NCBI GenBank assembly: GCA_021818105.1
Contig: JAKAFB010000032.1
Location: forward strand, 1-34,992
Length of the DNA stretch: 34,992 nt
Direction of reading: 5' to 3'
Source of the DNA: Acidobacteriota bacterium
Lineage (GTDB): Bacteria > Acidobacteriota > Terriglobia > Terriglobales > Acidobacteriaceae
Shown: in pieces, positions 9,971 through 20,731 of the stretch
Layout: every line of letters begins with the position of its first letter
Numbering within the stretch: position 1 is the stretch's first letter
Notes under the pieces: model-generated
Seen by the model: the letters and a program-made list of their open reading frames with translations, nothing else
What the model was told of the DNA's origin: nothing
The model's database searches: none
Position numbers and translations under genes: made by a program

Positions 9971-10004
9971 GGTCCATGCGAAGCCAACCCGCTTCGCATG
10001 GATC
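9971..10004. repeat. Perfect 12-bp inverted repeat (extendable to 14 bp) between csp and polX
   Basis: TCCATGCGAAGC at 9973-9984 is the exact reverse complement of 9991-10002, with a 6-nt CAACCC loop. Flanking G9972-T10003 and G9971-C10004 extend the stem. No U-tract follows on either strand. It could be a second terminator element, an RNA-stability hairpin in the polX leader, or one copy of a dispersed palindromic repeat. This cannot be decided from one locus. Confidence 0.6.
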
Positions 10005-10108
10005 CTCGCTGCTGCAAATGCGTGCCTCCCGGCGCGCGCCCGTCAGGTTGGCACCTTCGCTCGTCTTTCTCCGCCAAATCGCACATACTGTTCGCGGAGG
10101 CAAACGCC

Positions 10109-11851
10109 GTGGACAACGCCGCCATCGCCCGTCTTCTGGCTGAAACCGCTGACCTCCTTGAAATCGACGGAGGCGATAGCTTCCGCATTCGCAGCTATCG
10201 CCGCGCTGCCGAGTCTGCCGAACAGTCCACCGTCGATCTCGCTTCCATAGCAAACGATACCGCCCAGCTTCTCGAAATCCCCGGCATCGGCAAGGGCATG
10301 GCCGCCCATCTTCAGTCCATCGTCGCCACTGGCTCCATGCCCCTGCGCGACGAGCTGCTCGCCAAATACGGCGCCAGTATCCTCGACCTCCTCAAGCTCC
10401 CCGGCATGGGCCCCAAAACCGTGGCCCTTCTCTGGGATGCCGCCAAAATCGCCAGCATCGACCAGCTCGCCGAAGCTATTGACGCCGGCAAGCTCACTGG
10501 CCTGCCCCGCATGGGAGCCAAACAGATTGAGAAACTCCACAAAGGCATCGACGACTACCGCCGCAGTGTTGGCCGCTTCCGCCTCGACGTCGCCGAGGAC
10601 TCCGCCTCCAGGCTCAGCCGTTACCTCCTGCAGTTTGTGGGCATTCAGAACGTCTCCCCCGCCGGCTCCCTGCGCCGTGGCCGTGAGACCGTGGGCGACC
10701 TCGACCTGCTCGTCACCGGACCCGCCTGTGAGCCCGGCAACACCGCCGCTGCCGTCAAGCATGTCGCCGCCTACCCTGAGATTCACGACATCATCGCCAA
10801 GGGCGAAAACAAAGTCAGCTTCCACCTCGGCAACGGCCTCCAGGTCGACGTCCGCCTGCTACCCTCGGAAAGCTATGGCGCCGCGCTGCAATACTTCACC
10901 GGCTCCAAGGCGCATAACGTAGCCCTCCGCCAGCGCGCCCTCAAAATGGGCTACACCCTCAGTGAGTGGGCCCTCGCTCGCCTCGATGACGGTTCAACCG
11001 TCGCCGCCAAAACAGAAAAGGACATTTACAAGGCCCTCCACATGGACTGGATGCCCCCTGAGATGCGCGAAAACCTCGGCGAAATAGAGGCAGCCGCCCA
11101 CCATAAGCTCCCCAAGCTCATTGAAGCCTCAGATCTGCGCGGCGATGTGCACATGCACACCACCGCCACTGACGGCCGCAACTCCATCCACGAAATGGCC
11201 GAAGCCGGCATCGAACGCGGCTACCAGTACATCGCCATCACCGACCATTCCAAAAACATGGCCATGACCAACGGCCTTGACGAGAAACGCGCCCTCGAGC
11301 ACATCCGCCGCATCCGCGAGGTGGACAAGCGCATGGAGGGCCGCATCCGCGTCTTCACCGGCATCGAAGTCGATATCCTTGCCGACGGCAAACTCGACCT
11401 CGACGACGAAGTGCTCACGCAGATGGAGATTGTCATCGCCAGCATCCATACTCGCTTTGAGATGACCCGGGACGACATGACCGCCCGCGTCATCCGCGCC
11501 ATGGAGAATCCCTATACACGCATCCTCGGCCACCCTACCGGCCGCCTGCTCCTGCGCCGCGAGCCCTTCTCGCTGGACATGAGCGCCGTGCTGCGCAAGG
11601 CCGCCGAACTCGGCGTTGCTGTCGAGCAGAACGCCGCCCCCGAACGCCTCGACCTCTGCGACCGCGACCTCCGCCTTGCCAAAGAGATGGGTTGCAAGGT
11701 CATCATCAGCACGGACTCCCATGACACCCGCCACCTCTCCAAAATCGAGTACGGTGTCCGCCAGTTGCGCCGCGCCTGGCTCGGCCCCCGGGACGTGCTC
11801 AATACCCGCACCGCAAAGCAGTTCCTCGCCGCCCTCCGCCCCAGGCCCTAA
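10109..11851 (+). CDS. polX: DNA polymerase/3'-5' exonuclease PolX (family X polymerase with PHP domain)
   Basis: This is a repair polymerase that fills short gaps in base-excision repair. It has 580 residues, the usual PolX size. The order is an N-terminal helix-hairpin-helix domain (LLEIPGIGKGMA, LLKLPGMGPKT, GLPRMGAKQIEKL), then the palm with GSLRRGRETVGDLDLLV (about 185-200, bearing the metal-binding DxD). The C-terminal PHP domain starts near 345 (DVHMHTTATDG) and holds ITDHSKN, EVDILADG, SIHTRF, GHPTGR and STDSHD, a full set of PHP metal ligands (family knowledge). The start is GTG at 10109 because GGAGG lies 8 nt before it; upstream in-frame ATGs would read through the 9973-10002 hairpin. 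No terminator hairpin is obvious downstream. Confidence 0.96.
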   Translation: MDNAAIARLLAETADLLEIDGGDSFRIRSYRRAAESAEQSTVDLASIANDTAQLLEIPGIGKGMAAHLQSIVATGSMPLRDELLAKYGASILDLLKLPGMGPKTVALLWDAAKIASIDQLAEAIDAGKLTGLPRMGAKQIEKLHKGIDDYRRSVGRFRLDVAEDSASRLSRYLLQFVGIQNVSPAGSLRRGRETVGDLDLLVTGPACEPGNTAAAVKHVAAYPEIHDIIAKGENKVSFHLGNGLQVDVRLLPSESYGAALQYFTGSKAHNVALRQRALKMGYTLSEWALARLDDGSTVAAKTEKDIYKALHMDWMPPEMRENLGEIEAAAHHKLPKLIEASDLRGDVHMHTTATDGRNSIHEMAEAGIERGYQYIAITDHSKNMAMTNGLDEKRALEHIRRIREVDKRMEGRIRVFTGIEVDILADGKLDLDDEVLTQMEIVIASIHTRFEMTRDDMTARVIRAMENPYTRILGHPTGRLLLRREPFSLDMSAVLRKAAELGVAVEQNAAPERLDLCDRDLRLAKEMGCKVIISTDSHDTRHLSKIEYGVRQLRRAWLGPRDVLNTRTAKQFLAALRPRP

Positions 11852-11987
11852 GCCGGCCACAAGCGCCGCTTCCCTGCCACAGTGCTGGAACTGGATTCAG
11901 CGGCGATGCAGTTTCGGCCCGCCACCCCCAACCATCCCTCGCGCCCGGCTCCGGACAGGACTAAGATAAGGGCGAAGCGAGGGTGCC

Positions 11988-12608
11988 ATGAGTCTGCTGC
12001 ATCAGGAATCTCCGCAGGACCTCGACGATGCCGCGCGCGGCGAGGAGTTGACCAAGGGAACCAGCCACATCATCTGGGCCAGCATCGCAGCGGTCGTCGT
12101 GGTCAGCATCGCCATTGCCGTCTACATCATCGCCGGCGAAAAACCACCCGCCGCCACCGGCCAGATTCTCGAAGTCTGGGCGCACCCCCTGCACACGCAA
12201 ACGTCCGGCTTCGACGCCAGCGGCGCCTCCATCCCCCAGGAGAGCTTTGATCTAGTGCTTGTTTTTACCCGGGTTCGCCTGCACAACCAGAGCCAGCAGC
12301 CGCTCTTCCTCTACCAGATCCTCACCAACACCGAACTCCCTGACGGCATTCACTCCAGCTACGCCGCGTCCGCCTCACAGCACGACCGCGCCTTCCTCGC
12401 CTACCCTGAGATCGCCCAGTGGAAGTCCACCCCGCTCGCGCCGGAAACCACAATTGAACCCGGCCAGACGGTCGAAGGGACCTTCGTCTCCTCCTTCCGC
12501 CTGACCAGGCAACAGTGGGAATCACGCAAAAGCCTCGATTACAACTTCGGCTTCCGCTATCTGCCGAGCCTTAAGCTCCAGCCCCAGGTGCCCGTTACTG
12601 TGCGGTAA
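11988..12608 (+). CDS. Unknown single-pass membrane protein
   Basis: I do not recognise the family. It has 206 residues with a short charged N-terminus, one membrane helix (about 28-49, IIWASIAAVVVVSIAIAVYIIAG) and a soluble domain of about 155 residues predicted outside the cytoplasm. The soluble part is beta-rich and contains VLVFTRVRLHNQSQQPLFLYQI and IEPGQTVEGTFVSSF, which resembles a DUF2393-like or immunoglobulin-like fold only in general terms. A TAAGAT hexamer at 11962-11967 could be a -10 element and GAGGG before the ATG the ribosome site. Its 3' end overlaps the 3' end of the convergent gene at 12595 by 14 bp. The frame has no breaks, and codon use matches its neighbours. Confidence 0.85.
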   Translation: MSLLHQESPQDLDDAARGEELTKGTSHIIWASIAAVVVVSIAIAVYIIAGEKPPAATGQILEVWAHPLHTQTSGFDASGASIPQESFDLVLVFTRVRLHNQSQQPLFLYQILTNTELPDGIHSSYAASASQHDRAFLAYPEIAQWKSTPLAPETTIEPGQTVEGTFVSSFRLTRQQWESRKSLDYNFGFRYLPSLKLQPQVPVTVR

Positions 12609-13422
12609 CCGGTGCCGGCGCGCTCTTCGGCGTCGAGAGATACCCCGAAACCTGGTTCTTGTTGTGGATGTTGTTCACCACAATCTCATACAGCATCGGG
12701 TCTTTCCCGCTGTAGAACTGCAGCGGCTCATCCACGTTCCGGTCTTTCTTCTCGTAGCGCCGGTCGTCTGAAAAAACCAGCAGCGTGAATCTGCTCTTCT
12801 TCGGATCGGCCTTCTTCAGTTCCATGCTCACCGTTCCCACCGGCTGGCGCTTGTTCTTGTTCAGCGTGAACTCGTAGTAATTCCGGTCGCCCCGGTGCTT
12901 CAGCAGCTCCAGTTCGCCCGCGTTGCGGGCAATCAGCGTGTTCTGATTGTTCAGGTCGCCCCGCATGGACTGTAGCTGCGAAATCGTGTTCGCCAGATCG
13001 GTCTGCGTCTTGGCAACGTCCGTTTTCACACCGCCCACGTCCGTCTTCACGTTCGACACTTCGCTCGAAACGCTGCTCACCTGCTGCGCTGTCTGCTGCT
13101 GTGCCGCCTCCAGCCGCTTGCTGTCGGCCTGCTCGCGCTGCATGATGGCCTGCGCCCGCGCATCAAGCTGCTTCTGGGTCAAACCCAGTGACTTGCCCAG
13201 CTCGTCTGTCGCCACCGTCAGCCGCGCATTGGTCTCGCGCATCTCCGCCGCCAGCTTCGCCGTCTCCTGGTTGGCCGCCGTCAGAGACGCCTCCTGGTGT
13301 GACAACCGGCTGCTCAGCGTGTAGGCCCAAATCAACGCCCCCAGCCCTGCCAAAAGAGCAAGGGCGATCACTACCAGCAATGCCCCGGAGTAAGTTCGGG
13401 GAGGATTCTCAAGTTCACTCAT
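12595..13422 (-). CDS. Unknown membrane-anchored coiled-coil protein
   Basis: I cannot assign a function. It has 275 residues with a cytoplasmic N-terminus, a membrane helix (about 13-33, ALLVVIALALLAGLGALIWAY) and a long Gln/Ala/Thr-rich coiled coil (about 38-165). The coiled coil contains heptad-like SEVSNVKTDVGGVKTDVAKTQ. A C-terminal globular part of about 100 residues contains YYEFTLNKNKRQPVGTVSMEL and ends in an Ala/Pro tail. The topology suggests a periplasmic sensor or scaffold. The start ATG at 13422 has AAAGG 8 nt upstream. It converges on and overlaps the 206-residue membrane protein gene, so the two may regulate each other's 3' ends. Confidence 0.85.
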   Translation of the reverse strand: MSELENPPRTYSGALLVVIALALLAGLGALIWAYTLSSRLSHQEASLTAANQETAKLAAEMRETNARLTVATDELGKSLGLTQKQLDARAQAIMQREQADSKRLEAAQQQTAQQVSSVSSEVSNVKTDVGGVKTDVAKTQTDLANTISQLQSMRGDLNNQNTLIARNAGELELLKHRGDRNYYEFTLNKNKRQPVGTVSMELKKADPKKSRFTLLVFSDDRRYEKKDRNVDEPLQFYSGKDPMLYEIVVNNIHNKNQVSGYLSTPKSAPAPVTAQ

Positions 13423-13701
13423 GAAATTTGCCTTTCTTCGGGACGGCTCGTCTCACATACCGCCACATGCCTGTTGCCGCAATCCTATCCTGTTTCTCTA
13501 CCGCCCGGGCAGTCTTCCTGGGCTGCAACTGCTTCTTTATTCGCCCGCGCAATCCATTGGATGCGCCATAACCTGCTTCGCGTGCATCCGGGAGCGCTGT
13601 GCAACCATCAAAATATAGAACGAAAGGGAGTTGATTGCGAAGATGTCTTTCGTCTTAGTCCACTGCGCACATTGCCGCGCACCCGGATCTTCCCCCGCGC
13701 C
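13423..13701. other. Intergenic stretch before the citrate synthase promoter
   Basis: The 408-bp divergent gap 13423-13830 holds no recognisable gene. Short frames in it have no start signal or family similarity. The right end carries the citrate synthase promoter. The left end carries the ribosome site of the coiled-coil gene on the minus strand. I see no strong hairpin in the middle. Confidence 0.5.
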
Positions 13702-13731
13702 GTGACAACCATCGAATCGCTACGCTATAAA
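13702..13731 (+). promoter_or_regulatory. Candidate sigma-70-type promoter of citrate synthase
   Basis: GTGACA (13702-13707, 5/6 to the -35 consensus) and TATAAA (13726-13731, 5/6 to the -10) are separated by 18 bp. The predicted leader is about 93 nt, with AAGGGAG about 10 nt before the ATG at 13831. Confidence 0.6.
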
Positions 13732-13830
13732 GAGCTTGAACGCTTTTTGCTCTTCGGGCATTCTTCCCGGGCAAGCCGCAGGGCCGGAAACACCCAAAAA
13801 CAACCGCACTTATAAGGGAGACTCAAAATC

Positions 13831-14967
13831 ATGTCCACCGCCGTCGCTGGAAAGGGATTGGAAGGAATTGTTGCCGCGAACTCCGGCATCTGCTGGATCG
13901 ACGGAGAAGCCGGTGTGCTGGCCTACCGGGGCATCGATATTCATGAGCTCGCGGTGAACTCCACCTTTGAAGAGACCACCTATCTCTTGTGGAACGGACG
14001 CCTGCCCAACCAGCTCGCCCTCCGCGAATTCCAGTCGCAGCTCGCCCTCTCCCGCTCCCTCGACCAGCGCGTCATCGACATGCTGCGCAGCTTCCCCTCC
14101 TCGGCCACGCCCATGGAAGTGCTGCGCACTGCCGTCTCCGCACTCAGCTTCTATGACGCTGACGAGAACGACAACTCCCACGACGCCAACGTCCGCAAGA
14201 GCTACAACCTCACTTCGCAGATCGCCATGATCGTGGCCATCTACGACCGCATCCGCAAGGGCCTCGAGATTATCCCTCCCGACCGCTCCCTCAGCCACGC
14301 CGCCAACTTCCTCTGGATGCTCACCGGCAAAAAGCCCTCTGAGACGGCCACGCGAACGCTCGACATCGCTCTTATCCTCCACGCTGACCACGAGCTCAAC
14401 GCCTCCACCTTCGCCGCCCGCGTCATCGCCGCAACTCTCTCTGACATACACTCCGCCGTCACCGGCGCCATCGGCGCGCTCAAGGGCCCCCTCCACGGCG
14501 GCGCCAATGAAGCGGTAATGCGCCTCCTGCTGGCCATTGACAAGGCCGGCGCCGATCCCGTCGAGCACGTCAGGAACATGCTTGCCTCCAAGCAGAAGGT
14601 CTCCGGATTCGGCCACCGTGTCTACAAAACTGAAGACCCCCGCGCCACCCACCTCCGCCGCATGAGCGAGCAGCTCGGCAAGGACGCTGGCCAGTCCAAG
14701 TGGTTTGAGATGTCCCGCGCCATCGAGCAGTTCGTCAAGGCAGAAAAGAAGCTCAACGCCAATGTCGACTTCTACTCCGCCTCCACATACGCCATGCTCG
14801 GCATCGACATCGATCTCTACACGCCCATCTTCGCCATCAGCCGCATCGCCGGATGGACCGCCCACGTCATCGAGCAGCTCGACGACAACCGCCTCATCCG
14901 CCCTCGTGCCGAATACATCGGGCCCACCTACCCCACTCACTGGGTTCCGGTGGCAGAACGTCCCTGA
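13831..14967 (+). CDS. gltA: Citrate synthase
   Basis: This condenses oxaloacetate and acetyl-CoA to citrate at the entry to the TCA cycle. It has 378 residues, the short Gram-positive/archaeal-type length rather than the ~430-residue E. coli type. The family catalytic residues are visible: His222 in GPLHGG, His262 in GFGHRVY and Asp313 in NVDFYSASTYAMLG. His184/His187 lie in LHADHELNAST. The oxaloacetate-binding arginines in RVYKTEDPRA are present (family knowledge). A ribosome site GGGAG lies 10 nt before the ATG, and a promoter is proposed at 13702-13731. A 2-methylcitrate synthase role cannot be excluded, but no prp genes are adjacent. The long frame on the opposite strand is a GC-codon shadow. 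Confidence 0.95.
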   Translation: MSTAVAGKGLEGIVAANSGICWIDGEAGVLAYRGIDIHELAVNSTFEETTYLLWNGRLPNQLALREFQSQLALSRSLDQRVIDMLRSFPSSATPMEVLRTAVSALSFYDADENDNSHDANVRKSYNLTSQIAMIVAIYDRIRKGLEIIPPDRSLSHAANFLWMLTGKKPSETATRTLDIALILHADHELNASTFAARVIAATLSDIHSAVTGAIGALKGPLHGGANEAVMRLLLAIDKAGADPVEHVRNMLASKQKVSGFGHRVYKTEDPRATHLRRMSEQLGKDAGQSKWFEMSRAIEQFVKAEKKLNANVDFYSASTYAMLGIDIDLYTPIFAISRIAGWTAHVIEQLDDNRLIRPRAEYIGPTYPTHWVPVAERP

Positions 14968-14986
14968 CCCCTAAAGCGCGAAGGCG

Positions 14987-15015
14987 TTGCCAGGGCAGGC
15001 GGCTCGGTTGATATT
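14987..15015 (+). promoter_or_regulatory. Candidate promoter of the thioredoxin gene
   Basis: TTGCCA (14987-14992) and GATATT (15010-15015) are 17 bp apart, each about 4/6 to 5/6 to sigma-70 consensus. The predicted leader is about 18 nt and includes GGAGG before the ATG at 15040. Confidence 0.4.
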
Positions 15016-15039
15016 GTTGCTTTGGAGGAACAATAGGCC

Positions 15040-15474
15040 ATGTCCCTCGTCCGCGGTTGCCCATCCTGCGGCGCTAAGAATCGCATTCCGGCAAAGCACC
15101 TAGCCGACACTGGCCGATGCGGCGCCTGCAAAGCAGCTCTGCCTCCAATTGCGGAGCCAATTGAGGTCAACACCGAGCAATGCGACGAGATCATCCGGGA
15201 AAGCAAAGTCCCCGTTCTCGTCGATTTCTGGGCAGCGTGGTGCGGTCCCTGCCGCATGGCCGCCCCTCACGTCGCGCAGGTCGCCCGCGACCTCGCCGGC
15301 AGTGCTGTCGTCCTCAAGGTGGATACCGAACGGCACCCTGATCTTGCCGCGCGTTACAACGTCCAGAGCATCCCAAACTTTGCCGTCTTCACCCGCGGAC
15401 AGCTCCACCTCCAGCAGGCGGGCCTCGTCGATGCCGGGACCCTGAAGGCGTGGCTTGCCCGCGCCGCCGGTTAG
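15040..15474 (+). CDS. trxC: Thioredoxin 2-like protein with N-terminal zinc ribbon
   Basis: This is a cytoplasmic thiol-disulfide reductase. It has 144 residues. The N-terminal zinc-binding pair Cys7-x2-Cys10 and Cys27-x2-Cys30 precedes the thioredoxin fold, as in TrxC (family knowledge). The redox site WCGPC is at 67-71 after VLVDFWAAW. The cis-proline segment SIPNFAVF is also present. GGAGG lies 11 nt before the ATG. It follows citrate synthase by 72 bp but has a candidate promoter of its own. In E. coli the homologous gene is oxidative-stress inducible; no OxyR-like site is evident here. Confidence 0.93.
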   Translation: MSLVRGCPSCGAKNRIPAKHLADTGRCGACKAALPPIAEPIEVNTEQCDEIIRESKVPVLVDFWAAWCGPCRMAAPHVAQVARDLAGSAVVLKVDTERHPDLAARYNVQSIPNFAVFTRGQLHLQQAGLVDAGTLKAWLARAAG

Positions 15475-15521
15475 GTTAGAGGCATACCCGATGGCATACG
15501 AATGACAAGCAAGGTGGTTGG

Positions 15522-15559
15522 TTGAGGGTAAGTTGGCTCAAGCTCGGCAACTTACTCAA
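15522..15559. terminator. Inverted repeat between convergent trxC and ppc (possible bidirectional terminator)
   Basis: Arms at 15522-15535 and 15548-15559 pair over 12 bp with a 2-nt GG bulge around a 12-nt loop. CAACTTA occurs twice in tandem on the right side. It lies between the stops of two convergent genes, where a shared terminator is expected. No clean U-tract is seen. Confidence 0.45.
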
Positions 15560-15601
15560 CTTAGCGAGCCGAGTTGGGCAAGCAAGGTACGCAAGCCGGC
15601 C

Positions 15602-18448
<2,847 letters not shown>

Positions 18449-18457
18449 CGTACTTTG

Positions 18458-18463
18458 ATTATG
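18458..18463 (-). promoter_or_regulatory. -10-like hexamer (CATAAT) just before ppc
   Basis: On the minus strand CATAAT (5/6 to TATAAT) leaves only 9 nt before the ATG, and no purine-rich ribosome site is present. Transcription would start about 2-3 nt before the ATG. Confidence 0.4.
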
Positions 18464-18564
18464 CCTGATGGGAAATGATGGCCGTCTCAGGGGATGGAGG
18501 GTTGGATGCGACGGTTAAGCGATGACAGGCACGACTGACGAACGTGATTCGACGACCTCGTCAG

Positions 18565-18590
18565 AGGGGCGCAGCCGCCTTCACGCCCCT
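18565..18590 (-). terminator. Hairpin after the secreted-protein gene
   Basis: AGGGGCG (18565-18571) pairs with CGCCCCT (18584-18590) around a 12-nt loop. It lies 26 bp downstream of the minus-strand stop at 18616. No U-run follows, so termination is only probable. Confidence 0.4.
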
Positions 18591-18615
18591 GAATTCCCTC
18601 CTGTGGAAGAAGCCC

Positions 18616-19320
18616 TCATGGCTTGCGCTTCCGCGTAAAGGGTCGAACCAGTTCCGGCAGGAACTCCTTCACCGCGCTGAAGCCGATATTGGTGCCCATC
18701 GTGATGCCAAAACTCACCGCGGCATCGCCCATGTCAGCCTGGCTCGTCGGCAGCCACGCCCGCGCCAGAAACGCTCCTGACGCCACCCCGCCCAGTTGCG
18801 AAAACGACAGGTGAAGCGTCCCATCGTCGTGGCGAGCCAGAACGCCGCTGCTCAGCGCATACCCCGCGCGCGGCCAAAAGCCATGCTTGCCTGAGTTGAA
18901 GTATCGGTTGTCCTCGTGCAGCGCGCTCCCCAGCCCATAGCTCACCGTCCGTTGCACCGAGTACTGCCCAAAGATGTTCGCAAAGCGCTTCCCATAGCCC
19001 GACGCCCCCTGCTCCCATTCCAGCGGCTTGTCCTTCGCCTGGTCGATTCCCGCCGAGGCGGCCACCCTCACAAAACTCAGCGGATTGATCATGCTCGAGA
19101 CATACAGCTTGTTGCGTTCCGCCTGGTTCATGGCGCGAAAGTCCTCCGCCTTCACCGTCCCCGCCATGTTGAAGAGATTAAAGACGTTGCCGACGAATTT
19201 GGACTGCTCCTTGCTGGTGCTGGCCTCTGTGCTCTCCTGCGCATCCGGCACTGCGTCCTGCGCGTACCCCCCCACGCTTCCGGCAACGAGCAAACACAAG
19301 ATTGACGCGCACAGGCGCAC
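18616..19320 (-). CDS. Unknown secreted or outer-membrane-associated protein
   Basis: I do not recognise a named family. It has 234 residues from the preferred start. A clear signal peptide (about 1-21, LCASILCLLVAGSVGGYAQ) is followed by a mature region with FNLFNMAGTVKAEDFRAM and several Gly/aromatic stretches (YGLGSALHEDNRYFNSG, FGITMGTNIGFSAVKEFLPEL). These may be amphipathic beta strands or helices at the outer membrane. The frame opens at ATG 19416, but GTG 19318-19320 is preferred because GGGAGGGG lies just before it and the signal peptide then starts at the N-terminus. It is transcribed away from the DUF4184 gene. No neighbour suggests a role. Confidence 0.8.
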   Translation of the reverse strand: MRLCASILCLLVAGSVGGYAQDAVPDAQESTEASTSKEQSKFVGNVFNLFNMAGTVKAEDFRAMNQAERNKLYVSSMINPLSFVRVAASAGIDQAKDKPLEWEQGASGYGKRFANIFGQYSVQRTVSYGLGSALHEDNRYFNSGKHGFWPRAGYALSSGVLARHDDGTLHLSFSQLGGVASGAFLARAWLPTSQADMGDAAVSFGITMGTNIGFSAVKEFLPELVRPFTRKRKP

Positions 19321-19513
19321 CGGGCCCCTCCCGTTCTTTCGCTGTCCGCAAGGTAAACCCGCGCCTCCCTTGGCGGAACTGGCTGAAATAGCAGGTAGTG
19401 CAAGCAAAGATCCCATGCCCTGCCCTCAGTCGATTTCCCCCACCGGGCACGCCTCCATACGACTGTTGGGGACCATGCCCTTTGCACACTCATACCCGGT
19501 CATAATGGTATGG

Positions 19514-20305
19514 ATGCCTTTCACCCCGTCGCACGTGGCTGCCGCCATTCCATTTCTGCGGACGCGTCTTGTCCCGTCCGCACTGGTCATTGGCTGCATG
19601 GCGCCCGACTTTATGTACTTCCTCCGTCTTTCGCCTCAGGGAGCATTCGGCCACACCTTACCCGGAGTGTTTGTCTTCGATCTACCCGCATCGTTGATTG
19701 CGCTCTGGCTCTTCCATGCTTACGCAAAGGAACCGCTCTATACATGGCTTCCTGAGCGTGTGCGGCAGCGCATCCAGCTTGGGCCTGCTGCGCTGCCGGT
19801 CAGGAACACTACGCAGTTTGCGCTGGTGCTGCTCTCCATCCTCGTCGGAGTCGCAACCCATATCTTCTGGGATTCGTTCACGCACCGGGCATTCTGGGCC
19901 TACCATCATTGGCAGTTCCTCCACCAAATGGTTCGCCTGCCTCTCATTGGGAATATGGAGTATCTGCGGGTCATCCAACACGTAAGTACAGTCTTCGGCG
20001 CCGCTGTCCTCCTGCTCTGGTTCCGGCACTGGTATCGCAGGACGCTTCCCACGCAGCCGGCAACAACCCAGCAGCCGCCCAAAAGCCCTCGCGTTGCGCT
20101 CATCGTAATCTGCATCGTGGCTCTCAGCGCAGCGATTCTTCGCGGGTTCCTCATACCGGAACTCAGAAATCCGCATCACTACAGCGGCAGCAAATTTCTC
20201 ATTGAACGCGCCGTCATCACAGCGATTACCACTTTCTGGATGGGTGTTGTGGTCTACGGCGCTTCAAGAGCCAGGGCAAGAAACAAAATACTCAATACTT
20301 CGTAG
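19514..20305 (+). CDS. DUF4184 family integral membrane protein
   Basis: The function is unknown. It has 263 residues. The N-terminus MPFTPSHVAAAIPFL and the following GCMAPDFMYFL and FGHTLPGVFVFDLP segments match the DUF4184 pattern (family knowledge), with conserved His and Asp near the membrane. About six hydrophobic helices are seen, including LVLLSILVGVATHIFWDSFTH and ITAITTFWMGVVVYG. The PSH, PD and TH residues could bind metal, but this is inference. The start at 19514 follows the family N-terminus; ATG 19505 is also possible. No ribosome site is seen, and CATAAT at 19501-19506 suggests a leaderless start. Confidence 0.85.
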   Translation: MPFTPSHVAAAIPFLRTRLVPSALVIGCMAPDFMYFLRLSPQGAFGHTLPGVFVFDLPASLIALWLFHAYAKEPLYTWLPERVRQRIQLGPAALPVRNTTQFALVLLSILVGVATHIFWDSFTHRAFWAYHHWQFLHQMVRLPLIGNMEYLRVIQHVSTVFGAAVLLLWFRHWYRRTLPTQPATTQQPPKSPRVALIVICIVALSAAILRGFLIPELRNPHHYSGSKFLIERAVITAITTFWMGVVVYGASRARARNKILNTS

Positions 20306-20731
20306 GTAGATGCGAATACGTGGATGCGGATATCTGGCGTTCGGCAGGACTGTCGCTATATCGAAGCTGACTCAAGTTCGCCTCTCCCCCAAATCCAGTC
20401 AACCTCCCGCGCATTTGTGATCGCCCTAACCCACTCATTCCACGCTCTATAATCCCCACCCTCGCTTTGCTGAATATTCCCCCGCGCTGTTGCACAATCA
20501 AATCATGCCAGGCCATAGCACAATCGCCACAGGGTCCAACTGGAGTACACCCTTTACGCTCCTCAATACCTGGCTATCAGTGCGAGTGTCTTCAGCCCTT
20601 GACCTTCTCTCCCCCTCCCCGGCAAACAAAGCAAAGGGGGCACCCCTACCCCCCTTGAATATTTTTCTTTTCCACAGAACTCTTGCCGAAAATTACGCGA
20701 TTGTATGAAGCAGCCTAAAGTACGCGCTCTT
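20306..20731. other. 426-bp intergenic stretch, possibly encoding a small RNA
   Basis: No convincing protein gene is present. A perfect TATAAT lies at 20448-20453 on the plus strand without a good -35. At 20634-20656 an AAGGGGG/CCCCCTT hairpin is followed by an A/T stretch with TTTTT and TTTT runs. Together they could delimit a transcript of about 200 nt. The block 20611-20656 is a run of C- and G-tracts that looks like intergenic repeat sequence. Confidence 0.4.
20634..20671 (+). terminator. Rho-independent terminator-like hairpin with T-tract
   Basis: AAGGGGG (20634-20640) pairs perfectly with CCCCCTT (20650-20656) around a 9-nt loop. It is followed by GAATATTTTTCTTTT. It lies 330 bp after the DUF4184 stop, so it may end a separate transcript. 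Confidence 0.55.

Noticed and set aside
9923..10108. 62-residue N-terminal extension of PolX
   Set aside because: It would translate through the csp terminator and the 12-bp hairpin; the GTG at 10109 has GGAGG at the right distance.
13810..14940. 376-codon minus-strand frame opposite citrate synthase
   Set aside because: It is Val/Gly/Asp-rich, as expected from reading Ala/Arg/Leu codons in reverse; no motif or start signal.
20467..20708. 63- and 72-codon plus-strand frames in the gap before the second Nudix gene
   Set aside because: No ribosome site; they cross the C/G-tract block and a terminator-like hairpin, and the translations are low in information.
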